IMG/VR virus record: IMGVR_UViG_3300043419_001334
Span: 1-62,298 of that record
DNA length: 62,298 bases
DNA from: a virus
Direction: 5' to 3' (one strand)
Shown here: positions 38,401 to 47,548 of the stretch, one piece after another
Layout: each line of letters opens with the position of its first letter
Numbering within the stretch: the stretch's first letter is position 1
Translations under genes and position numbers: made by a program
The notes under the pieces: model-generated
Told to the model about the DNA's origin: nothing
Databases searched by the model: none
The model's input: only the letters and a program-made list of their open reading frames with translations

Positions 38401-41400
38401 TGACTAACTTAGCATTATCTGTGTCACCTTCAAAACATTCATTAAATGTTTGATTAATTAAACTACCATTAGATGGGATTGGATATTCAAAATTTCCGTC
38501 TGAAGTATCTACTGTTACAGACCAAGGAGTTAGACTTAAACTCCTACTAGAATTAGCAGGGTCAAAACCTAAATTACCATTTATTATTGCGTCACTTACA
38601 ACATTTAAATTTACCCCTGAATCAATCCCACTTTGGATATCGGAACTAGTATATCCATTAAAAACTTCAGAACCTTGATAGAAAACATTAAAGTCGTTAA
38701 TTAATTTAGGATAAAAACCTGTGTTAATTACAGTTTGGGTTGGTCCTCCTATTGTGAAATTAACATCCTGTTCTAGTACTATTTCCACACTTTCACCGTT
38801 AACAGTTAAATTATATGCGGTTGTTGGGTCTGAATTTACTGGGTCATAGTTTTCAATATATTCAAAATTATTCCAAACACCGTCCATAATATCTACGTTG
38901 TTTTGAATATCGTTTTTGTATCTATACCATATCGAACCTATTTTTAAAACCCAAGCATACGGAACTTTATGAATCGCACTGAACTTTTTTAACGTGGCCA
39001 ATATATAATCTAAATCATTAGTTGTATTATTAGACTGACTTGAATTATAAGTTTTATATTTTTCTCTTAGGGTACATAATGGTAGACTGTTAATAAACAA
39101 GTAAGCCGCAGTAACAAATGGAGAGTCTTCCCCATTAGTTTGTTTTAATACACCCTCTTGAATCGCGTTTATAAACATAGGAGTATTCAACATAGAATTA
39201 ACTTGGTCTGCCGATACCCCAGCATCGTAATTTTTATATCTAATATTACCTTCAGTTAAAAACTGAGTTTGGTAGGTTCTATTATTAAAAAATTCAATTA
39301 AGTCAGTTTCTTTGTTTACGTTTGGTACCTGAGCGTTTTCATAAATGAAATTTGTTATAGGTCTTTTTGTTAATGTAGTATCAGTGTTGTTAAAATTAGA
39401 AATAATTTTATTACTCCTGTTATATGTTATTATCTTAGTAGTATTAAACGCAGCCTTAGCGTCAGAAACCGCAGCACCATTAGCCAAAGAGTTCTTAACC
39501 CAATCTGTATTAGTTATCGGATATGTGTCTAATAAATCAAATTCATTTGTCTCAGAATTACCAGTTATAAAATTTTCGAATTCTGTTTCATTTTCCAATG
39601 AAACCAATGGATTTGATTTTGTTGCCGCCACTGTACGTACATCCAAAAATTGGAACCCACCGCTTTCAGTTTGATTCTTGATATATTCAGTGTTGAATAT
39701 ACCCCTTATAAAGTTTTGCCAACTTTTACCCATACCTGAATTTGATATGTGTTTAAGTGTTGGTACAAAATTTTCAGAATTTAACCCGTAGTTTTTCAAT
39801 TTTTCAATCAAAAATCCACTATCAGTTCCTAATCCGTTAACCATATTTATTTTTTCGGCATCCGATATAGTACTAGCCACAGAATCTCTACTTTGTGTAG
39901 ATGAAGCGGCTCTAGAAAGTCTAGAATAATTTGAGGTATAAAATAATCTTTCATATATTTCATAGAAAAATTTAACCTCATCTTTATTTGAAAAAATTTC
40001 GTTGGTTACAGGAAATTCCATTCCATTCATTGAAACTCTTTTGACATCAGTTTCCTCGTTAAAATTAGGTTGCCCGTTTTTAGTATCTCCCGCTCTTTCA
40101 GTATACCCTCTTAAAAACTCTTCTAAAAATTCAACTTCAGGCCATACATCATATTGATTCCCTTTTGTTTGACTAACATAATCAGGGTCTCCAGGGTATG
40201 CTATTACATACTTTTCCTCTCCATTTTCTCCATTAGTTTCAACAATAAATTGAGGCCATGGATATATCGGTAAAGTTTCGTTATTACCTGATGATATATT
40301 ATCGGCACAAGCACTTGAAGTTGATGAGTTTAAAATACAATTTTTTCTTACTTTATCATCTCTCTTGTCCCAAGCTCTAGTATGAACATCATCCATCATT
40401 CTTAAAAATGCCTCTGAATTTGCAAAAATAACCGCCATAATATTCCTAGCAGTTGGTACGAATCCAAGTCCTGTACTTTTACTTTGTAACTTTTCTGCAA
40501 GAGCCTTTGTTATGTCATCTTGAATTTTTTCTCGATAAGCAATTAAATCTTTACTCATTCTATTAGTCTCACTTAAAAAAGTCTGAGTTAGAACTTTAGT
40601 TTCCTTATTAATATTAGTGTTGTTTAAATTACCAAATTTATAATATGTGTATTTAGGGACGGGTTCTCCATCTTTAAGAGTTATATTTCCCGCATTAAAA
40701 TTCATATTTTCAGATAATTCTTTACCCAACGCATTTAAATCTTCAGTAGTTGGTTCTTGATTACCCTTTCTCTGTTTAAATGTTTCTGTTAAGTTAATTT
40801 CACTAGGATTAGTTAATTCTTGGTAAAATAATTCAATTTTTATATTATTTGGTATACTACTTCGTTGTTTTTTACCGTTTATTTCATAAAACCCGTTTTC
40901 TCCTACTGTTTTATTACTATTTAATATTGTGTTATATTCGGTAATAAGTTTTTTTAGATTTGTAAGAGCCTCTTCTTTCTTTTTCTCATCCGAAAATTCT
41001 TTTTTGAATGAATACAATTTCATGTCGTCTGAGACCGAAACAAAATAATTTTGTTTGTCCATGTATGTTTCAAACCAAGATTCATTTAAAATGTAAAAAA
41101 CTTTGTTTTGATACTCTTTTAACTTTTTTTCATAAAATTCCAAGTCATTAAGTGGGGCCATATTTTGTTGTATGAAAGACTCCAAATAATTTTTTATAAA
41201 AAATTCCAATCTATAATACATTTGCATTATAGTAATCTCTGGAAAATCATCAGGTATTAAACCTTTATTTTTGTACTCACTATATAGTTCTTTAATTTTT
41301 TGTGTTCCCTTTTGAACCGGTAAATCGTTAACTGTTGTAGATTGTGACGGACCTCCTTCATTACCCTTAACAGGTAAGTTATTACTATACATGTGAGGAG

Positions 41401-42145
41401 TTGCCAGAGCCGCCGCCATTGTAACCTCATTAAGCACGTTGTACTTATAAGTTATCATTTTTAATGTTATATGAAAATTACCGCTCGATGTACTATATCG
41501 ACTAGTAAAATTCTCTAACATCAATGAATACCTAACCGCCTTACCAAAAAATCCTTTTATTGTTAAATAAAATATCGGATACGGTAAGTTAAAGAACACC
41601 GCATATGGTGAATTGTCACCTCCTTCAAATAAAGCCCTGCCTTTTACATCCTCTAATTCAATAGTTACTGTTGGGGTAAAAGAAGTATTTTGTTTTATAT
41701 TAATTGATACGATTCCAAGTAACCCGTTATCTACCGCCCCTTGTTTACCATTAGATAATAAGGTTTGTCTAGTATAGAAATCATCATCTTTATCAGGATT
41801 TTTAAATGTGTCTACCTTTACTTGGTTATCACCCAACCCTTTTAAAGTATTTTTACCTGTAATTTCATCAGTATAACTGTTATCTAAAAATTCTTTACCA
41901 CCAGGTTTTAAAAAATTAATGGCGGCTATCGATGTATTTCTGATAATATCGTTATTATCAGAACCTAAAGCTAGTTTTGTTCTCGGTATTGGTTTACACT
42001 CTAAATTAGCATACATCACCAAATTTTCATGGTTGATGAGCCTTTCTTTTGAGTTACCCTCATCATCAATTACTTTATTTGGGTCAACAATAACTATATT
42101 ATTATAATCAAATTCAACTAATATGTTTTCTGAGTTATCTACCAT
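35441..42145 (-). CDS. Giant baseplate hub protein with C-terminal glucosaminidase-like domain
   Basis: A 2234-residue protein, the largest in the window. The N-terminal ~270 residues contain TVTIELEDVKGRALFEGG and PYPIFYLTIKGFFGKAVRYS, which I read as the opening of a hub protein. Near residues ~1950-2020 are INMMGNALIQPTMYFNLRYV and ILEVTHAIAPGMFETRLTGV, typical of late-control-D/gp27-like hub domains. The last ~160 residues (IERSTILSQIVFAK, YNNNFAGIDI, SFNSLEDSVKILTQRW) resemble a FlgJ/glucosaminidase lysozyme fold, but the usual catalytic Glu position appears to be Ala. The start lies 11 bases inside the gp53-like gene. It probably forms the central needle assembly. Confidence 0.7.
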   Translation of the reverse strand: MVDNSENILVEFDYNNIVIVDPNKVIDDEGNSKERLINHENLVMYANLECKPIPRTKLALGSDNNDIIRNTSIAAINFLKPGGKEFLDNSYTDEITGKNTLKGLGDNQVKVDTFKNPDKDDDFYTRQTLLSNGKQGAVDNGLLGIVSINIKQNTSFTPTVTIELEDVKGRALFEGGDNSPYAVFFNLPYPIFYLTIKGFFGKAVRYSLMLENFTSRYSTSSGNFHITLKMITYKYNVLNEVTMAAALATPHMYSNNLPVKGNEGGPSQSTTVNDLPVQKGTQKIKELYSEYKNKGLIPDDFPEITIMQMYYRLEFFIKNYLESFIQQNMAPLNDLEFYEKKLKEYQNKVFYILNESWFETYMDKQNYFVSVSDDMKLYSFKKEFSDEKKKEEALTNLKKLITEYNTILNSNKTVGENGFYEINGKKQRSSIPNNIKIELFYQELTNPSEINLTETFKQRKGNQEPTTEDLNALGKELSENMNFNAGNITLKDGEPVPKYTYYKFGNLNNTNINKETKVLTQTFLSETNRMSKDLIAYREKIQDDITKALAEKLQSKSTGLGFVPTARNIMAVIFANSEAFLRMMDDVHTRAWDKRDDKVRKNCILNSSTSSACADNISSGNNETLPIYPWPQFIVETNGENGEEKYVIAYPGDPDYVSQTKGNQYDVWPEVEFLEEFLRGYTERAGDTKNGQPNFNEETDVKRVSMNGMEFPVTNEIFSNKDEVKFFYEIYERLFYTSNYSRLSRAASSTQSRDSVASTISDAEKINMVNGLGTDSGFLIEKLKNYGLNSENFVPTLKHISNSGMGKSWQNFIRGIFNTEYIKNQTESGGFQFLDVRTVAATKSNPLVSLENETEFENFITGNSETNEFDLLDTYPITNTDWVKNSLANGAAVSDAKAAFNTTKIITYNRSNKIISNFNNTDTTLTKRPITNFIYENAQVPNVNKETDLIEFFNNRTYQTQFLTEGNIRYKNYDAGVSADQVNSMLNTPMFINAIQEGVLKQTNGEDSPFVTAAYLFINSLPLCTLREKYKTYNSSQSNNTTNDLDYILATLKKFSAIHKVPYAWVLKIGSIWYRYKNDIQNNVDIMDGVWNNFEYIENYDPVNSDPTTAYNLTVNGESVEIVLEQDVNFTIGGPTQTVINTGFYPKLINDFNVFYQGSEVFNGYTSSDIQSGIDSGVNLNVVSDAIINGNLGFDPANSSRSLSLTPWSVTVDTSDGNFEYPIPSNGSLINQTFNECFEGDTDNAKLVIEVSGNYAMYDGSVRGMWACPNYGYFDISKLSKPGPNKYIKYVNNDSEEQENYSLNSDELGYDLISELFSAFDKNALDSFEKEFLNFSQSVTNYQSSTSTEGESIPKKSFKNFQMMMREMMKVPKNTPADLSATDIVSNIQQTQATQVNSYLKEFLNYDIVFKLGNPSGFDKRLFYTFSNRDIKDPYSWGSYVQNSLPTNGGTTTLTTSSTNNLDAWKALELYVGFSEIPELSYTDNGSYITDFFVDLNVEFTEKNIENLAPIIKIYATQKLTQEQTGVSPSLPTTNFPGQILQIYTLNDASTVTVYKNNQKKFVVLKNENGDSEFTGEQVDIDDPTNNTVIVNQAIETVYGFVSQNSDDEQYVTNIETPPEPQYPTVPDANSKWGNVTLVNSMDEYLNQVDSFQSDTVNNLMLRIRSALANVTSSQNKPPKPSELDGKQTKVELWESFKATNDKWIAGANFKEKTLFEDLLMLDRASRNVGDKVLIDIFKLKDKLVNINPKMTVFTFFQSILIENNFVIMNMPSYVNFYNVQDAGKNPKPKPEGTLEFGNTLFGTFLNVDYRDSSAKMVCMYSTKASEHVDMKNNVDYRFRDDAFDLRRASDNPLVENQTNKTDWDKSNKVVGFNVDIGTQNQSIFKSFEVSQESGTSTAESLQVINSMANQAGNRGGATQSTSLYNIYKNRSYNCTINMMGNALIQPTMYFNLRYVPMFSGPYMILEVTHAIAPGMFETRLTGVRQPTAALPKVDQFIQTLKTNLIKKIQDRMKQETDTEQGSATNVKSQTQESYDNINSNPANTFSENQTCSANTKYSQYLKEEPVKSTATPKEVKEVVIRLSLEAIPNDIERSTILSQIVFAKLYTSTFSNPNFETYNNNFAGIDISGDWGGSANYFKVDSNGNGLFYCTSNNKPYVSFNSLEDSVKILTQRWAQRITPNLAEDGEYEKFIVLNSEAKQLESNVWDEMSETQKNNIITEVSDAISLMDETVI

Positions 42146-42461
42146 AATAAAAGAAATGATTATCTAATTGATTCTTATAATCCTGTAATGAAGTTACAAG
42201 TGGAAATGGAATTGTCAATACACTACCGTCAACTATATTCCATTCTTGTCCTCCAAACTTAGGGTTAGCTTGTAAAATTAACCATCCAAAAAATGGCGAA
42301 CCATAATACTGTTGTGAAACTTTATCAAGTCTAGATTGTCCAACCTTATAGATATATCTTTTATCTGTGCTTTTACTAGGTAAATCCACATAAGTAACGA
42401 CAGTTTGTTGTCCGTTAACTATAAATTCAGTATATCTATTATAATATTGTTTTTTTGCCAT
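42135..42461 (-). CDS. 53: LysM-like baseplate protein (gp53-like)
   Basis: A 108-residue protein. YKVGQSRLDKVSQQYYGSPF followed by WLILQANPKFGG and VLTIPFP is a LysM-like fold as found in T4 gp53 and P2 gpX, small wedge or hub-side proteins needed for baseplate closure. The two strands and the SPFFGWLIL segment fit gp53 best. It lies between the OmpA-like giant (2-base gap) and the hub (11-base overlap), a typical site. Peptidoglycan binding is not implied by the structural role. Confidence 0.75.
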   Translation of the reverse strand: MAKKQYYNRYTEFIVNGQQTVVTYVDLPSKSTDKRYIYKVGQSRLDKVSQQYYGSPFFGWLILQANPKFGGQEWNIVDGSVLTIPFPLVTSLQDYKNQLDNHFFYYGR

Positions 42462-42463
42462 TG

Positions 42464-45400
42464 TTAGAAATTAAACTTAGCGTTATCTAAATAAGTAGTG
42501 TTAGGTCCATGATTTTGACCGTCATATAGTTTTTTAATATCCTCTGATTGTGTTGCATTATCTACACCCGGAACCGTTGTATAATTGAACTTTCTTGTTT
42601 TACCTTTTGGGTACATTTTCTCATCTAAATCATCAACAAAATCTTTATAGTCATTACTGTCTTTGAAGTCGGTGTAAAGTTCTTCTTCGTATTCAAGTTC
42701 TTTAGTATACTCCTTGGCCAAATCATCAACAATACCATCAAATTTATTTTTCAAATTGGTTGGGTCACTAACACTTACAAGGTCTCCTTTTATAATTGAA
42801 TTTTTAAAACTTTCTCTTTTATTACTGTCTTGTAAAACTCTTGAAATAATTAAGAAGAAATGTTTTTCGGGACTATCCACACTGTTTCCTCCGATAAAGT
42901 TATCATACACTGGTATAAAATTACCAACTTCATCATAAGGTTCTTCAGTTATCTTATTATCAGTTAATAGTGTTTGATAATCAATCAAAGTATTTGACGC
43001 TCTATTTAAATCATCCCAAAGTTCATCATCCGTGGAGCTAATTGAAGGGTTTACAGTTGTGGTTGTTGTACTAACTTCACTAGTTCCATTAATAGTATAT
43101 ACTATCGGTAGATTCTTATCTCCAATTTTACCGTCAGTTAGGGTGGCAACAAGATTTAATTTTCTTATAATCCTACTATAATCCTGTTGGAAAGTTACCA
43201 TTTCTTGTGATGTTGTATATAAAACATTTGAAAAATTGTTATATAGGTCACTAACATAAGATATCATATTTTCGGTAATAGTATCCATTACATTTGACTG
43301 CCAACTAAATTTATCCAATTCTTTCATGATTGGATTCGTTCTATCTGTTATTTCACTCTTAACTAAATCAAAAATATCCTTTGTAAACGAGTCGATATTT
43401 GATGGTGCCCCATATATTGGAGCATCGACTTGACTAGTTGTACTGATATTTAATCCACCTTCGTTATATAATCTGTCTTTGTTCATGAATTGAACAATTC
43501 CGTGATTAGTATTCAACATTACTTTTTCTAACAGATTAGGAATCGTTTCCATATATGTTTTAGTACTTCCCTGAAGTTCGTCCATAACTTTTTGGTAACT
43601 TATGTCACCAGTTTGTCCACTTTCTACCGGATTTGTACTTAATATTTCTCCGATGGTATTACCACCATCATTTGTTGGTTGATTATCAACATTATTGACT
43701 GTTGAATTTTCTTCTCCTAATTCAAGAGCGTCAATAAATTTCTTATCCAAAGCTTTCCAAGAATCATCGGTCCATGTTGACCTTTCATCATATATTTCAG
43801 TGTTAGCGTAATAGTTAAATGATAGTGCGTTTTGTAACTGTTCAACCGGTTTTGCAAGTCCATGACCACCAATCATATCAAAACTTAATGATATTTTGGC
43901 AATCATAGGTTGTACACCAATACCCTCAGGGTTCATATCAAAAAGTGGTGACTCATAAGTTATACCTAATTCTCTTGGGATTATTTTACAGTTATAGAAA
44001 TCACCGATTCTAAGTATCAAAACCGGAGGTGCTCCAAATGATGTATTAACAGCATCATTTGATTTAGGTTTACCATCAGAACCTATCACAGGTATAGTTT
44101 CACCAGGTCTAACACATTGATTTAAGAAAGTTAATCTAGCATTTAAACCTTCAGGTGTCATAGAATGGAACGCCGGGTTGAAGTACTTAATCTTTTCTTT
44201 TATTGAATCGTAAACCATTGGGGCGTTTTCTTTTATAACCTCGAAATAATCACACTCAGTTAATAAATTTCTAACTATCTGTTTACTAATACCTTCTTTG
44301 AGTTTTTTTTCAATTGTTACATTATCTTTTGGTTGTGGTTTTTGTGGTACAATTCCTTGTTCTGAGGTGGAACTACTTGGTGGGTTAAAAAGAACACCCG
44401 GATTTTCTTCTAAATTATCGGGTATAGTTCCAGCGTCAGATGGTTTATCGTTTATAACTATGGTACTTATTCTAAGTCTTCTACATGCCATAACACTAAC
44501 AGAATAAATCTGAGAACCGTTGTTTGTTGCCCCATTTTTATCCTCAACAGGTGTCGTACAATTTACGGTATCTTGCATAACCCCTCCTTGTGCTATAGGG
44601 TTAGTAAAAGATTCTCCTGACCCTCCACCAAAACTTATTTTTAAGCTTCCATTATCAATATACTTACCTAAACTAACACCACCTGATGTAAAGTTTCTAA
44701 AGTACTCAACAATAGAATCACTTCTTTTTTGGTTTATTGTCTCATTAAAATTAGAACTAACTGTAAAAGATTCACCACCCTCTAAAACTATTGATATTGT
44801 TTTTTTCTCGGTAGTTAGAATACTAAACGCATCTTGAACCATTGAGTTTCCTCCGTCATTAATTAAAGAAAAATTATCTTTAATAACTTGGTCAAAAAAT
44901 TCATTAACATTTCTATTAAAATCATCCTCATTAAACAATTGTTCGGCGTTAGATACATATTCAGAAGACTTACTAATATATTGATTATATAAAACATCAT
45001 AAGAATCTACCGTTCCGTTAACCGATGGTGAATTATCATCAAAATAGAATGATAAATTTTCATATTTGTTTACAAAATCATCAACACTTGGTTCATTAGT
45101 TACAATAGAACTAGTTGAACTATCCGCATAGTTTCCACTAGTATTAGTTTGCGAGTCTTTTCCAATTGAATTAATAATATTTGTGACATCTTCTTGACTA
45201 CTTTGTGGGTTGTTTAAAATTTCTTGATAGGTATATAAGTCTTTGGTAGGTAAGGTATTAAATTTTTGAGCTAATGTGTAGATATCATACTTCACACATC
45301 CTGCGAAAAATGAATCAATTATAGAGTCAACTCTTTCTTTAGCAACTCCTTTTAATTGTTTATCAACAATTAAATTCATTACCGAAGGACTATCAACTAT

Positions 45401-47509
45401 TATTTTCCAACTAATTGTTCCCTTTCTACTACTCTCTTTATATGTGAAAACAGGTTCAGGTCTTCCTAAAAAACTAGTAGGATTCCAATTCGCAGAACTA
45501 CTATCGCTAAATGTTAAATCATATGGCGGAAACCACATTACTCTACCACCATTGGGTCCTTTTTCACAAGTAGGTAATTCATCATAGGTGTATCCAGGTC
45601 TACTTGAGGTCCTCCATGCTAAATTTTCAATAGAGAACATATATTTTTTAGCGTATCCACCTTTTCCGTTGTCATCATCTTTAATAATATTTGTAGAACC
45701 AGGATTTTTAGTTGGTGAAATATTCAAATTATATGTGTTATCAAGTACAGAATATGAAAATCTTCTACCTGATTTAGTTATACCATCAGTTTTTTGTAAA
45801 TCATTATAAGCATAATATGGAGTATCCTTAGCAAAGACTCTACAGTATTCAATTCCGGCCTCAGCACCTGTTGCGTTATCAACATAAGATAATACTTGAG
45901 AACCTTTTGTTATTTCTTTGTAACCGTCATTGAATACTTTACTAACTTGATTTATTGCATTACCTACGTGTTTTAGACGACTAATTCCTTCTACCAAATC
46001 TCCTGAATCAATTAATCTTTGAGTTTGGTCTAATATTGAATTATCTCTAAAGTTTACATTTGTTGAAGAATTTTTAGTGAAATTTGAACTAACTAAATTA
46101 AAATCTTCGTCAATTTGTCCCGCACCTCCTCCTGGTGTTGGTTTGTACCCGGCATTCTTTTTATATTTAGGAGATGTCCAAACAAATTGACCGTCAATAC
46201 CTCCACCATCAGATAGGGATTTTGCTGCGAGTCCAAAATTTAATACATCTTGATTACCTTCATACAATATACCCAATTCTGATGGACCATAAACAGGTGA
46301 TGCAACTTGTTGTCCATATGGGTTAATCGGTAATTGGTTTGGTGGAGAATTTATCTGAGATGGCTCAGCGGTTCTACCACCAACATAATATCCACCAACC
46401 AGTGTTCCATTATTTGGGTCTATTATACCTGATACAATATTAATCAGTCCTTGGACAAGGTTACCTAATAATCCTCTATCATATGCAGGACGATACCTGT
46501 TATAATCAATGTTATTAAATAATGCAGACCTTTGACCATTACCTGTATTTGCTAGAAAAATTTCAGATGGGTTTCTGGTTAGATTAAGTATAGGCCCTAA
46601 AAACCCTCCAGTTACGTTATTTAAAACATTTAACGCAATTGATGTTTGTTGAGTTTGTAATCCAAGAAACGTATTTTCATTAAAGTAATCACCCGGAATA
46701 GGTGATACAGGCCAATAAGCACCTGCCAGTCTTGTAGCAAAATCAACCGCCGCCAGTATAGGACTTTCAGGTACCGTAATTCTCCAATTTCTATAAACTA
46801 AAGGTTGTTGTCCTGTTATTAATAAACTAGCTTCAAATGGGTCTTGTAGACTCGCTAAGTTTACCGCACCAACAGTATTTTGATAAATCTCAAGATTAAT
46901 TCTTTCGATGAATAAATTTTTTAGATATTCCGCACCTAATCTAGCTATAAATGAATCTTGTGATAACGGACCCACAGAACCTTGGGGATTAGATGAAAAC
47001 AGGATTTCATATGGAGAATAAAACGAAGGTACGAACGTAGGTGGGTCCCAATATGGACCAAAATACTTATTTAAATTAGGTAAGTCTTCAGTTGAATATA
47101 AAAGAATGTATTTGTTATCAGGTATATAGGAGTTTAAATTCGCCGGTGAATACTTTTCTTCATTTAGGTAAAATGTACTGTTTGCGGCTAAAACACTTTC
47201 GGTTAAGGGATAATAAGGTTCTCCGCTAGGTTTAACAGGTACTAACGCTCCGTTATAATTTATTGATAAATTATAACCTCCAGATGGTCCGTATTCGTTT
47301 AAAGGGTATAATGTATTTGGATATGGTGACTGCCCAATCAAATTGTCCGGTGAGTTAATGACCGAACTATCTGTCAATTGAGTTTCATAAGCAACATTAG
47401 ATACTGGCGGAACGTATGAACCAACAACGGTGTACGGTGATAAATTTCTAGCTAAAAGTGAGTCTCTAAAAGATTGACTAGACGCAAAGGATAAAATACT
47501 ATCTGCCAT
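42464..47509 (-). CDS. Giant (1681-residue) baseplate/tail protein with OmpA-like segment
   Basis: The N-terminus MADSILSFASSQSFRDSLLA is followed by a Pro/Tyr/Asn-rich region. Around residues ~625-690 is GRVMWFPPYDLTFSDSSSAN, then KESSRKGTISWKIIVDSPSV, a motif shared by hub/spike-adjacent tail proteins. Around residues ~895-975 a segment reads like an OmpA C-terminal domain: an N-terminal strand, then NETINQKRSDSIVEYF and a final KISFGGGSGESFTNPI. The OmpA family binds peptidoglycan, suggesting cell-wall contact during injection. The rest is beta-rich and helical with Asp/Asn-rich stretches. It follows the tape measure gene and has a TATTTAT box. Confidence 0.6.
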   Translation of the reverse strand: MADSILSFASSQSFRDSLLARNLSPYTVVGSYVPPVSNVAYETQLTDSSVINSPDNLIGQSPYPNTLYPLNEYGPSGGYNLSINYNGALVPVKPSGEPYYPLTESVLAANSTFYLNEEKYSPANLNSYIPDNKYILLYSTEDLPNLNKYFGPYWDPPTFVPSFYSPYEILFSSNPQGSVGPLSQDSFIARLGAEYLKNLFIERINLEIYQNTVGAVNLASLQDPFEASLLITGQQPLVYRNWRITVPESPILAAVDFATRLAGAYWPVSPIPGDYFNENTFLGLQTQQTSIALNVLNNVTGGFLGPILNLTRNPSEIFLANTGNGQRSALFNNIDYNRYRPAYDRGLLGNLVQGLINIVSGIIDPNNGTLVGGYYVGGRTAEPSQINSPPNQLPINPYGQQVASPVYGPSELGILYEGNQDVLNFGLAAKSLSDGGGIDGQFVWTSPKYKKNAGYKPTPGGGAGQIDEDFNLVSSNFTKNSSTNVNFRDNSILDQTQRLIDSGDLVEGISRLKHVGNAINQVSKVFNDGYKEITKGSQVLSYVDNATGAEAGIEYCRVFAKDTPYYAYNDLQKTDGITKSGRRFSYSVLDNTYNLNISPTKNPGSTNIIKDDDNGKGGYAKKYMFSIENLAWRTSSRPGYTYDELPTCEKGPNGGRVMWFPPYDLTFSDSSSANWNPTSFLGRPEPVFTYKESSRKGTISWKIIVDSPSVMNLIVDKQLKGVAKERVDSIIDSFFAGCVKYDIYTLAQKFNTLPTKDLYTYQEILNNPQSSQEDVTNIINSIGKDSQTNTSGNYADSSTSSIVTNEPSVDDFVNKYENLSFYFDDNSPSVNGTVDSYDVLYNQYISKSSEYVSNAEQLFNEDDFNRNVNEFFDQVIKDNFSLINDGGNSMVQDAFSILTTEKKTISIVLEGGESFTVSSNFNETINQKRSDSIVEYFRNFTSGGVSLGKYIDNGSLKISFGGGSGESFTNPIAQGGVMQDTVNCTTPVEDKNGATNNGSQIYSVSVMACRRLRISTIVINDKPSDAGTIPDNLEENPGVLFNPPSSSTSEQGIVPQKPQPKDNVTIEKKLKEGISKQIVRNLLTECDYFEVIKENAPMVYDSIKEKIKYFNPAFHSMTPEGLNARLTFLNQCVRPGETIPVIGSDGKPKSNDAVNTSFGAPPVLILRIGDFYNCKIIPRELGITYESPLFDMNPEGIGVQPMIAKISLSFDMIGGHGLAKPVEQLQNALSFNYYANTEIYDERSTWTDDSWKALDKKFIDALELGEENSTVNNVDNQPTNDGGNTIGEILSTNPVESGQTGDISYQKVMDELQGSTKTYMETIPNLLEKVMLNTNHGIVQFMNKDRLYNEGGLNISTTSQVDAPIYGAPSNIDSFTKDIFDLVKSEITDRTNPIMKELDKFSWQSNVMDTITENMISYVSDLYNNFSNVLYTTSQEMVTFQQDYSRIIRKLNLVATLTDGKIGDKNLPIVYTINGTSEVSTTTTTVNPSISSTDDELWDDLNRASNTLIDYQTLLTDNKITEEPYDEVGNFIPVYDNFIGGNSVDSPEKHFFLIISRVLQDSNKRESFKNSIIKGDLVSVSDPTNLKNKFDGIVDDLAKEYTKELEYEEELYTDFKDSNDYKDFVDDLDEKMYPKGKTRKFNYTTVPGVDNATQSEDIKKLYDGQNHGPNTTYLDNAKFNF

Positions 47510-47525
47510 TTACCTGATTTAATAT

Positions 47526-47532
47526 ATAAATA
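47526..47532 (-). promoter_or_regulatory. TATTTAT box upstream of the 1681-residue gene
   Basis: Coding-strand context GGTATTTATATATTAAATC, 17 bases before the ATG at 47509, in the 39-base gap after the tape measure gene. Confidence 0.4.
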
Positions 47533-47548
47533 CCAAAGACTTATTTTT

